Shown here: positions 8,336 to 15,637 of the stretch, in pieces
Position numbering within the stretch: the first letter of the stretch is position 1
Layout of the letters: every line of letters starts with the position of its first letter
Position numbers and translations under genes: made by a program
Assembly: GCF_008086615.1 (NCBI RefSeq)
Contig: NZ_RXYB01000007.1
Coordinates: forward strand, 62,001 to 126,000
Reading direction: 5' to 3'
From: Acetobacterium tundrae
GTDB taxonomy: Bacteria > Bacillota > Clostridia > Eubacteriales > Eubacteriaceae
DNA: 64,000 nt
Notes under the pieces: model-generated
What the model was told of the DNA's origin: nothing
The model's input: only the letters and a program-made list of their open reading frames with translations
Database searches by the model: none

Positions 8336-9397
8336 GTGTTTAATCTTTTACTCACATTGTTATTCGGTGGCGTCCTGGGTTTTATTTTCAACAAGTTAAA
8401 AGTGCCTAGTGGCTTTTTGATTGGTTCGATGATCGGTGCAGCAACATTGAATATTTTCTTTGCTTCTGCTTATATGCCAAATCAAACAAAAATTATTGTG
8501 CAAATTATTGCCGGTGCGTTCATTGGCTGCATTATGGAGAAAAGTGATGTAAAGCGTTTACCTCAAATTTGGAAACCGACCATGATCATGCTGATGGCTT
8601 TGCTTATTTTAAATCTGACTGCGGGGTTTTTAATTTATTATACGAGTCCTTTGGATTTAACAACCTCACTCATGTCCGTTGTCCCCGGTGGAATCAGTGA
8701 CACCCCAATCATAGCCGTTGCTATGGGAGCTGATGGACCCAAAGTTGCCGTTATGCAATTGGCCCGTCAAATTCTCGGTATCGCTGTATTACCTGGTCTT
8801 ATCTTTGCATGGGATCAACGCAGCAAAAAAAATAATGCTCTAGCAACCAGAGAAGCTTATACTAAAAAGCGCCAGAAATCGAAAACAAAGTCCTGGCAGG
8901 CGTTTCTTTGTACATTAGCAGTCGCCTCAATTTTCGGTCTTTTAGGAAATACCTCCGGCTTACCATCTGCTACTTTTGTATTTCCAATTATCTCGGTGTT
9001 GGTTCTAAAATTATTTTTTGACTTTGCTTACATTCCACGCTGGGCCAAAAAAATCGCCCAGGTGCTCAGTGGTTGTTATCTAGGCAGTACAGTCAGTAGT
9101 TCCAATATCTTGGAATTACGATATCTGCTGTTACCATTGTTCATTGTTGTTGTCGGATACACGGTAAACTGTTTTTTAACAGGCAAGCTGATCAGTCATA
9201 CCTGCCATTTCACTCAAAAAGAAGCGATGCTGATCACCACTCCTGCAGGCGCATCGGATATGGCCCTTATATCGGCAGATCTCGGCGTCGAAAATACCGA
9301 TATTATTATTTTACAAGTCGTGAGAGCCGTCGTCGTTATGACGCTTTTCCCACAAATCATCGGTTTAATTTTACGTTTTGCACAAGGAGGACTATAA
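8336..9397 (+). CDS. AbrB family (PF05145-type) integral membrane protein
   Basis: 353 residues with about ten membrane helices in two similar halves. Each half carries a Gly/Pro-rich loop: VVPGGISDTPIIAVAMGAD near residue 118 and TTPAGASDMALISADLG near 300. This duplicated motif is typical of the AbrB-duplication family, sometimes misnamed ammonia monooxygenase. The start is GTG at 8336, set by GGAGG at 8322-8326. Its stop codon lies one base before the next start, and the next gene's AAGGAGG lies inside its last codons, so the two are tightly coupled. It probably transports a substrate of the adjacent dehydrogenase or of the regulator; which one is unknown. Confidence 0.8.
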   Translation: MFNLLLTLLFGGVLGFIFNKLKVPSGFLIGSMIGAATLNIFFASAYMPNQTKIIVQIIAGAFIGCIMEKSDVKRLPQIWKPTMIMLMALLILNLTAGFLIYYTSPLDLTTSLMSVVPGGISDTPIIAVAMGADGPKVAVMQLARQILGIAVLPGLIFAWDQRSKKNNALATREAYTKKRQKSKTKSWQAFLCTLAVASIFGLLGNTSGLPSATFVFPIISVLVLKLFFDFAYIPRWAKKIAQVLSGCYLGSTVSSSNILELRYLLLPLFIVVVGYTVNCFLTGKLISHTCHFTQKEAMLITTPAGASDMALISADLGVENTDIIILQVVRAVVVMTLFPQIIGLILRFAQGGL

Positions 9398-9398
9398 A

Positions 9399-10412
9399 AT
9401 GACCGTTAGAATTGCAATTAATGGATTTGGCAGGATTGGCAGGATGACTTTTCGACAATTATATTCGTTAGCAGAATTTGAAATTGCCGCAATCAATGAT
9501 ATTGTCTCACCGGATTTGTCTGCATATTTATTAAAATTTGACACCACACAAGGGAAGTTCGATTTAGCAGATTATGTTGATTCAGGAGACAATTATATTT
9601 CAGTGGACGATATTAAAATTCCGTTTTTTCAAGAACAAGATGCTTCTAGACTACCATGGAAAAATTTGAATATCGATATTGTCCTGGAATGCTCAGGTGC
9701 TTATCTTTCCAAAGAGAAATCACAAGCTCATTTGGCTGCCGGTGCCAAACATGTTGTGATATCTGCTCCAGCAGGAACTGATATTCCCACGATTGTCTTT
9801 GGGGTGAATGAAAACACGCTTTCAACTGAAGATAAGATTATTTCAGGCGCTTCCTGTTCAACAAATGCTTTAGCTCCTATGGTTAAAATTCTCAATGACT
9901 ATGCAACGATCAAGAGTGGCATGATGCTAGTAGTACATGGTTATACTTCTACCCAGATGCTTTTGGACAATGCACAGAAAAAAGGAAATTTCAGAAGATC
10001 AAGAGCTGCCGCTGATAATATTATCCCTACCACAGCAGAAGCTGCAAAAGCAGTCGGAAGAGTGATCCCTGAATTAAATGGGAAACTTTTTGGTTCAGCC
10101 GTCAGGGTACCTGTTCCAGTGGGGTGCCTGATTACCTTTACTGCTGTCGTTATGGGATCAAATATAACTGCCAATGATATTAACAAAACCATGAAATCAT
10201 CAGCCACTGAAATCTTCGGTTATACTGAAGAAGAGTATGTTTCCTCCGATATTGTTGGCAACACTTTTGCTTCTATTTTCGATTCCTCACAAACACTGGT
10301 CAGCAAAATCAGTAATAATGAGTATCAAGTGCGTATTGCCGCATGGTTTGATAATGAAAATTCATTTGTTAGTCAATTGGTAAGACTTATACAATACTAT
10401 TCTAATTTATAA
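9399..10412 (+). CDS. Glyceraldehyde-3-phosphate-dehydrogenase-like protein
   Basis: 337 residues. The N-terminal NAD loop reads INGFGRIGR, the catalytic loop reads SGASCSTNALAP (canonical SNASCTTNCLAP) and the catalytic His lies in VHGYTSTQ. Cys and His are both kept, so it should be an active phosphorylating aldehyde dehydrogenase. Replacements at usually invariant places (G for N and A for C in the Cys loop, HGYT for HAYT) and the non-glycolytic context suggest a special substrate. The start is ATG 9399 with AAGGAGG at 9384-9390. It is coupled to the AbrB-type gene. Erythrose-4-phosphate or another sugar-phosphate aldehyde are alternatives. Confidence 0.8.
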   Translation: MTVRIAINGFGRIGRMTFRQLYSLAEFEIAAINDIVSPDLSAYLLKFDTTQGKFDLADYVDSGDNYISVDDIKIPFFQEQDASRLPWKNLNIDIVLECSGAYLSKEKSQAHLAAGAKHVVISAPAGTDIPTIVFGVNENTLSTEDKIISGASCSTNALAPMVKILNDYATIKSGMMLVVHGYTSTQMLLDNAQKKGNFRRSRAAADNIIPTTAEAAKAVGRVIPELNGKLFGSAVRVPVPVGCLITFTAVVMGSNITANDINKTMKSSATEIFGYTEEEYVSSDIVGNTFASIFDSSQTLVSKISNNEYQVRIAAWFDNENSFVSQLVRLIQYYSNL

Positions 10413-10487
10413 AACAAACCATTCCTATAAAAATAGGCCTGATCATTTTCTGAATTTAAATTGACAACCGGCTTTAATTTTTAGGAA

Positions 10488-10817
10488 TCAATGAATTTTT
10501 CCTTGATTATAATGCTGACACTCAACACAATTTTTGCCTGAACAGTAATCTGCCAAAATGTTGTTTAAAGCGCAGGCACTGCTGCTATGAGAATACACAA
10601 TTTGAGCGCCCGATTTTTCACCGCTTTTTATTGCATTATGAACCATCTTATGTGAAACCGTGTTCGTAAAAAGAACCAGGAGGTCTGGACTTCCAATCAT
10701 GTTTTTCATGTCCCCAGGCATTTGTGTGAAAACCTTCACTTTGCATTTATATTGTTTGCAAATTTCTTTATATGTACAAACCATCCGATCATGGCCTCCA
10801 ACAATTACTACACTCAT
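10488..10817 (-). CDS. DUF2325 family protein
   Basis: 109 residues. The N-terminus (MSVVIVGGHDRM) and the mid motif LLVLFTNTVSHKMVHNA are typical of DUF2325. The C-terminus has a Cys pair, CSGKNCVECQHY, that could bind metal. Function is unknown; the Rossmann-like N-terminus suggests a nucleotide- or metal-binding sensor. It converges on the GAPDH-like gene, and a 30-bp scrap of a second copy lies at 6981-7010. Confidence 0.8.
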   Translation of the reverse strand: MSVVIVGGHDRMVCTYKEICKQYKCKVKVFTQMPGDMKNMIGSPDLLVLFTNTVSHKMVHNAIKSGEKSGAQIVYSHSSSACALNNILADYCSGKNCVECQHYNQGKIH

Positions 10818-11089
10818 ATCAAATCACTGAAAATGGCACTTCTCATATCAACAATAACTTCTATAAATTAATACCATATTTTTATAAAAGTAAAGTCACT
10901 TGAAATTTCAAAAACTCTGATTATCCAATTGTTAATAACAATTGGTGCCATAATTTCTTCCTCCTTCTTTTTATTTTATTCATATTATTCTTATATGTTT
11001 AATATATATTAACATGTCTTCTAGCTACCGTCAATATTTTTATTAATCTTTTTATTGTTCTCTTGATCAGTTATTTCAAAATAAATAAA
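10818..11089. other. AT-rich intergenic region
   Basis: I see no gene here. It is the upstream region of the minus-strand DUF2325 gene and a landing zone after the terminator at 11090-11123. The sequence is very AT-rich, with no clear -35/-10 pair that I trust. Confidence 0.4.
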
Positions 11090-11123
11090 AAGGATTAGCT
11101 CTTTTCTATAGAAACTAATCCTT
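11090..11123 (-). terminator. Intrinsic terminator of the baeRF-like gene
   Basis: On the minus strand AAGGATTAG and CTAATCCTT form a 9-bp stem (11115-11123 with 11090-11098), followed by a T-rich tail (TTTATTTATTTT). Confidence 0.75.
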
Positions 11124-11169
11124 ACCTATTATCTGACATCTGACAACAACATTCAATTTTAAAATGATT

Positions 11170-12306
11170 TTAAAACCGATATACCGCAGCTATGTCTCTT
11201 TCAGTTGGCATTTCTCCTTTTTCCATGATGACAACTTCTCCGCCCCGGCTAAGAACCGCCTCGGCCATATCATCATAAATATCGCCAATGTAATGATCCG
11301 CTGATTTGCCCTCTATAATGGTGCCGTGGTTGCTATCGAATCTTCCTGGATGGACTTTATCTTCCTCTAAATAGAGCGCTCCAACCCGGTTATCGGTAAT
11401 TGCTCTGGCAATTTGAACAACATCGTCAGATCCCATATCTTTTGAATGTGCTTGAGTAAATGCTTCCATTCGCTCTTTCACTTCTTTTTTTAAAATCACT
11501 TTCATAATATCCTGAACCTTATCATGAAGTGTTTTTTCATCCATCGAATCAATATCACTTTTGATACCTTCATTAATGATGTATGAGTTTTTTGATGACT
11601 TTCGGAATTCTCCCTGATGTTCATCTAAGCCAACGAGAATCAACGGTACTTTGTAACGATTTGAATATTGCTCTTGAACAAAGGCATCAGCGTGACGAAA
11701 AAACCGCTCCTGATCCATGTTTCTCTCATCTTTTGCACCTCCATGTCCGCGATAAACAGATTCTCCTCCGCTTACTCTGGAAACACTTTGATAACGAGAT
11801 GTTATTTCCGATCCCAAAACCCCTTCCATCGTTGAGTCTTTTTCATCTAAATGAATTTTGTGCATGCCATAACGATCTGCTTCATAGAGAGTAAAACTAT
11901 CCCGATTGAGGCCAAGAACATGATAGCGGCCATTCAACTGGTAACTTTTCAATATCGGTTTTATATAAAAACTATCTGCAACGATGGTTCGATTGGTTAC
12001 ACTAATCGGCAGTTTGTATACTATACATTCTTCTTCATCTGCCAAGATAGCCATGCCTTCTGTGGCACCTTCCCAGAACAAAGCATCATCCTCCATTTGT
12101 TTAAAAAGCGAAAACAGATCTCTAAACCCTCTCACTTCCTCATGTTTTATAGACTCCTGCGCTTCTCTCACAAGATTTTTAAAATAGATGGGATTTTCAA
12201 GGCGATCTGGTTTTTTTATTTTGGTGTCAATATAAATAGAAATCACCGGGCTTTTTCCTTTTTCCATAATAGAATGAGGAAATTCTTTGACAATTTGGTA
12301 TTTCAT
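11170..12306 (-). CDS. baeRF-family-like (bacterial eRF1-related) protein
   Basis: 378 residues with the layout of bacterial archaeo-eukaryotic release factor (baeRF) families. There is an N-terminal strand-rich part (PVISIYIDTKIKKPDRLENP), a middle RGHGGAKDERNMDQERFFRHADAFV segment, and a C-terminal Rossmann-like part ending in GEMPTERDIAAVYRF. No GGQ peptide-release motif is present, so it is unlikely to be a release factor. A role in ribosome rescue or stress has been proposed for the family but is unproven. The start ATG 12306 follows GAGGAGG. It is transcribed alone and has its own terminator. Confidence 0.7.
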   Translation of the reverse strand: MKYQIVKEFPHSIMEKGKSPVISIYIDTKIKKPDRLENPIYFKNLVREAQESIKHEEVRGFRDLFSLFKQMEDDALFWEGATEGMAILADEEECIVYKLPISVTNRTIVADSFYIKPILKSYQLNGRYHVLGLNRDSFTLYEADRYGMHKIHLDEKDSTMEGVLGSEITSRYQSVSRVSGGESVYRGHGGAKDERNMDQERFFRHADAFVQEQYSNRYKVPLILVGLDEHQGEFRKSSKNSYIINEGIKSDIDSMDEKTLHDKVQDIMKVILKKEVKERMEAFTQAHSKDMGSDDVVQIARAITDNRVGALYLEEDKVHPGRFDSNHGTIIEGKSADHYIGDIYDDMAEAVLSRGGEVVIMEKGEMPTERDIAAVYRF

Positions 12307-12552
12307 AATATTAATCCTCCTCTCTGGTTGTGTAATACGTATTTACCCATTTTATTGCTATAATCACACAAACAGCCGTGCTCTTTAATACTTTTATTTT
12401 TTATCTTCTGGTTTTGTCAGCAAGGTTGAAATAAATATCTTTCCTCTTCATTCCAGCAAAATCATCTATCTTGACCTGATGAATTTCACCTCTGTTTTTT
12501 CTGATTATGAACAGCTCATGAAAATAGCACAAAATAGTATCATAAAGCTTCT
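12307..12552. other. Intergenic, upstream of the aspA promoter
   Basis: No coding region could be supported. The stretch separates the divergent baeRF-like gene from the promoter at 12553. Confidence 0.4.
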
Positions 12553-12581
12553 TTGACAAACGTGAAAAACAATGCTAAGAT
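12553..12581 (+). promoter_or_regulatory. Promoter of the aspA-hydF leader
   Basis: TTGACA (12553-12558) and TAAGAT (12576-12581) are separated by 17 bp. Transcription should start near 12588, giving a leader of roughly 210 nt before aspA. Confidence 0.75.
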
Positions 12582-12587
12582 AGTGCC

Positions 12588-12736
12588 AACAATTAACTGT
12601 AAACGTTAATAAAACTTTGTGCCTGATCACAGGAAACTGTTCTCCGGCATGAAGCTTGTCATATTTATCCTAACCGAAAAGATTTTTCTGACCGGAAAGG
12701 TGCGCATTTGGCAAAGTGTGTAATTTTTGCTCTTAC
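12588..12736 (+). ncRNA. Structured 5' leader of aspA-hydF, candidate attenuator or riboswitch
   Basis: Between promoter and terminator there is a hairpin ATTAAC/GTTAAT (12592-12610), a closing pair ACTTTG (12614-12619) with CAAAGT near 12712-12717, and inside it a GAAA tetraloop hairpin ACAG-GAAA-CTGT. An in-frame mini-ORF of 24 codons runs from the ATG at 12649 to the TAA at 12721-12723 but has no convincing ribosome site. I do not recognise a known riboswitch class. A terminator directly downstream suggests conditional read-through. Confidence 0.5.
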
Positions 12737-12780
12737 GCTCTCTTTCTGTCTATTTTCAGAAGGAGAGCTTTTATTTTTTG
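12737..12780 (+). terminator. Intrinsic terminator inside the aspA leader
   Basis: GCTCTCTTTCTG (12737-12748) pairs over 12 bp, with one G-U, with CAGAAGGAGAGC (12757-12768), followed by TTTTATTTTTT. It lies 22 bp before aspA and downstream of its promoter, so read-through must be regulated for aspA-hydF to be expressed. Confidence 0.8.
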
Positions 12781-12801
12781 AAATTTTGAAATGAGGAAAA
12801 A

Positions 12802-14199
12802 ATGCGAATAGAACATGATTTACTAGGAGAACTTGAAATAGAAGATAATGCCTATTACGGCATTCACACAGTTCGGGCTTTACAGAATTTTCATATAACC
12901 GGTATTCCCATCCACAAAGAACTCGTGGAAGCTTTGGTCACCATTAAAAAAGCAGCCGCCATCACCAATCGCAATATTAAGTCCCTGGATGAAAACGTGG
13001 CGGAAGCCATTATTCTGGCGTGTGATGAAATTCTGGCGGGCGCTTTTAGAGATCAGTTTGTGGTGGACTGCATGCAGGGCGGTGCCGGCACCTCTGCTAA
13101 TATGAATGTCAATGAAGTCATTGCCAACAGAGCCATTGAGCATTTAGGCGGAAAGAAAGGGGATTACCATCTGATCCATCCACTGGATCATGTGAACATG
13201 CATCAATCCACCAATGATGTTTTTCCCACTGCCGTCCGTATTGCTGCCATCCGCCTTTTAAAACCGGTCACTGAGTCTTTTGCCAATCTTCAAACGGCAC
13301 TTCAGGAAAAAGAAGAAACGTTTTCAAGAATCATCAAGGCCGGACGAACCCAATTACAGGATGCCGTTCCCGTCACTCTTGGTCAGGAATTCGGTGCCTG
13401 GGCTCAAGCCATTTCACGAGATCGCTGGCGTCTTTACAAAGCGGAAGAACGGCTGCGCCAGGTAAACATCGGCGGAACTGCCATCGGAACCGGACTGAAT
13501 GCCCCTCGCTCCTACATCTTCACCATGATCGAACGCCTTCGGGACCTGACTGGTATCAGTCTTGCTCGGACCGATTATATGATGGATCCTACCCAGAACT
13601 GCGACGTCTTTGTAGAAGTTTCCGGACTCTTAAAAACAGCGGCCGTGAACCTTTCGAAAATAGCCAATGATTTACGGCTTCTGTCTTCCGGACCCTACAC
13701 CGGCATTGGCGAAATCACGTTGCCGCCCGTTCAGGCGGGATCTTCTATCATGCCTGGGAAAATCAACCCCGTGATTCCTGAAGCCGTCAATCAGGCCGCT
13801 TTTCAAATTATGGCCAATGACATGGCCATCACGCTGGCCGCCATGTCCGGGCAGTTGGAACTCAATGCTTTTTTACCGGTGCTCTCCAAAAATCTGTTTG
13901 AAGCACTGGACATTTTAAAAAACATCCTGCCCTTGTTTACCGAACGGTGCATTGAAGGGATCGTGGCTAATGCCGATGTCTGTCGGCGAAATTTGGACAA
14001 CAGTACCGTGATGCTTACTGCTCTGACTAACTATATCGGCTATGACAAAGCAACTGAAGCGGCATTATTATTAAAAGAAACTGGAAAATCAATTAAGGAA
14101 ATCATTATCGAAAACAACTGGATGGATGAAAAATTATTGGATGATCTCTTAAGACCTGAACGTCTGACATCACCCAGCTCAAATAAGGAAGGAAAATAG
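12802..14199 (+). CDS. aspA: Aspartate ammonia-lyase
   Basis: 465 residues, full length for the fumarase/aspartase superfamily. It carries the signature GSSIMPGKINPVIPE (about residues 313-327), which includes the catalytic Ser loop, plus the conserved blocks GAGTSANMNVNEVIANRA and HPLDHVNMHQSTNDVFPTA. The reaction is L-aspartate to fumarate plus ammonia, in the cytoplasm. The start ATG 12802 follows GAGG. HydF begins 5 bp after its stop, so the two are co-transcribed. The ammonia could serve hydrogenase cofactor assembly (inference). Expression depends on read-through of the terminator at 12737-12780. Confidence 0.93.
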   Translation: MRIEHDLLGELEIEDNAYYGIHTVRALQNFHITGIPIHKELVEALVTIKKAAAITNRNIKSLDENVAEAIILACDEILAGAFRDQFVVDCMQGGAGTSANMNVNEVIANRAIEHLGGKKGDYHLIHPLDHVNMHQSTNDVFPTAVRIAAIRLLKPVTESFANLQTALQEKEETFSRIIKAGRTQLQDAVPVTLGQEFGAWAQAISRDRWRLYKAEERLRQVNIGGTAIGTGLNAPRSYIFTMIERLRDLTGISLARTDYMMDPTQNCDVFVEVSGLLKTAAVNLSKIANDLRLLSSGPYTGIGEITLPPVQAGSSIMPGKINPVIPEAVNQAAFQIMANDMAITLAAMSGQLELNAFLPVLSKNLFEALDILKNILPLFTERCIEGIVANADVCRRNLDNSTVMLTALTNYIGYDKATEAALLLKETGKSIKEIIIENNWMDEKLLDDLLRPERLTSPSSNKEGK

Positions 14200-14204
14200 A
14201 AATC

Positions 14205-15449
14205 ATGAATAGTATGAACGAAACACCCATGGCCAACAGAATGGCAATTGGTCTTTTTGGAAAACGAAACGCGGGAAAATCTTCACTCATTAATGCTTTA
14301 ACGGATCAGCCTGTTGCCGTTATATCCGATGTCGCCGGGACAACAACCGATCCGGTTTATAAAACCATGGAGCTTTTACCCATTGGGCCGGTTGTTTTTA
14401 TTGATACCGCCGGTTTAGACGACTCCGGTGAACTGGGACTGCTTCGCATTGAAAAAACATATGAGGTCCTGCGAAAATGCAATTTTGCTATTGTCGTCGC
14501 CGATATTGAAACCGGGATTACCGATTTTGAAAAAGACTTTATCGATCAACTCGCGCAACGAAAAATTCCCAGCGTCTTTGTCTTAAACAAGTGTGATAAA
14601 GGCACCCCCACATCTGAAGAAATCGAGATATTACAAAAATCGATTAAAATTCCGCTCTCATTTACCAGCGTTTATGACGGCACCGGCATCAAAGCCCTGA
14701 AAAAGAAAATCATTGATCATGCCAATTATGAAGATGTCGAGCCAGCCCTGGTCGGAGACCTCATTGATTCTGGCGACATGGTTGTACTCGTGACGCCAAT
14801 TGATAAATCAGCACCAAAGGGACGTCTCATCCTTCCCCAGCAGCAAACCATACGGGATATCATCGAAAAAGATGCGATAGCCATGATCACCAAAGAACAT
14901 GAACTTAAGCATACCCTGGAAAGCTTAAAGACCCCTCCGGCCCTGGTCATAACCGATTCCCAGGCTTTTTTAAAAGTCTCCGCCGATACCCCGCCCGAAA
15001 TTCCGTTAACCTCTTTTTCAATACTATTTGCACGACAAAAAACCGATCTTGCCGAAATGGTAAAGGGCATTAAACGGATCGAGCAGCTTGTTCCCGGGGA
15101 CAAGGTACTCATTGTGGAAGGATGTACCCACCATCGCCAGGCGGATGACATCGGCAAAGTGAAAATTCCCCGTTGGATCAGGCAGATTGCCGGCGGCGAT
15201 ATAGAATTTCATTGGGCTGCCGGCGCTCATTATCCAAAAGAGATTGACGAATACGCCGTCATTGTCCACTGTGGCGGTTGCATGCTTAATCGCCGGGAAA
15301 TGCAATATCGAACCCGTACGGCAAGACAAAAAGGTGTGTATATAACAAACTATGGCATGCTGATTGCCTATGTTCAAGGAATCCTCAGTCGAGCTTTGGA
15401 GCCCTTCCCTGCCGCAAAATTAGCTTTAGAAGAAAATGATCTGGTTTAA
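14205..15449 (+). CDS. hydF: [FeFe]-hydrogenase H-cluster maturation GTPase HydF
   Basis: 414 residues. The N-terminal GTPase domain has a P-loop GKRNAGKS (19-26), switch GTTTDP (45-50), DTAG (67-70) and NKCD near 131. After the dimerisation domain comes the C-terminal [4Fe-4S] domain with C307 (EGCTHHRQ) and C356/C359 (HCGGC), the expected cluster ligands. HydF is the scaffold on which the 2Fe subcluster is built before transfer to the hydrogenase. The HydE and HydG partners are not in the window. It is the second gene after aspA. Confidence 0.95.
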   Translation: MNSMNETPMANRMAIGLFGKRNAGKSSLINALTDQPVAVISDVAGTTTDPVYKTMELLPIGPVVFIDTAGLDDSGELGLLRIEKTYEVLRKCNFAIVVADIETGITDFEKDFIDQLAQRKIPSVFVLNKCDKGTPTSEEIEILQKSIKIPLSFTSVYDGTGIKALKKKIIDHANYEDVEPALVGDLIDSGDMVVLVTPIDKSAPKGRLILPQQQTIRDIIEKDAIAMITKEHELKHTLESLKTPPALVITDSQAFLKVSADTPPEIPLTSFSILFARQKTDLAEMVKGIKRIEQLVPGDKVLIVEGCTHHRQADDIGKVKIPRWIRQIAGGDIEFHWAAGAHYPKEIDEYAVIVHCGGCMLNRREMQYRTRTARQKGVYITNYGMLIAYVQGILSRALEPFPAAKLALEENDLV

Positions 15450-15533
15450 GCCTAAATCAGCCATTTCTGATTCGTCCAAAATACAAAGATGTTTTTATAA
15501 AGAACATTAAGACAAGTGCCTCCAATGAAGTGT

Positions 15534-15563
15534 TTCACTTGACTTGAATATTCATCCTATAAT
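15534..15563 (+). promoter_or_regulatory. Probable promoter of the acyl-CoA ligase gene
   Basis: A consensus TATAAT lies at 15558-15563. The best -35 with workable spacing is TTCACT at 15534-15539 (18 bp). The more consensus-like TTGACT at 15539 would leave only 13 bp. Confidence 0.5.
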
Positions 15564-15637
15564 AGAATAGAGAAATAATTGCTTTGATTCATATAGACCA
15601 TAATTTTAAAAGAAACTTTTAGGAGGAACAAATAAAA

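Noticed and set aside
8336-9397. Annotation of the AbrB-family protein as ammonia monooxygenase
   Set aside because: This is a historical misnomer for PF05145; there are no copper ligands, and the protein is an all-helical membrane protein with a duplicated transporter-like motif.
11583-12363. Plus-strand reading frames opposite the baeRF-like gene
   Set aside because: They overlap a well-supported minus-strand gene, have no ribosome sites and no recognisable domains.
15539-15563. TTGACT at 15539 as -35 box with TATAAT at 15558
   Set aside because: The spacing is only 13 bp; TTCACT at 15534 with 18 bp is more plausible.
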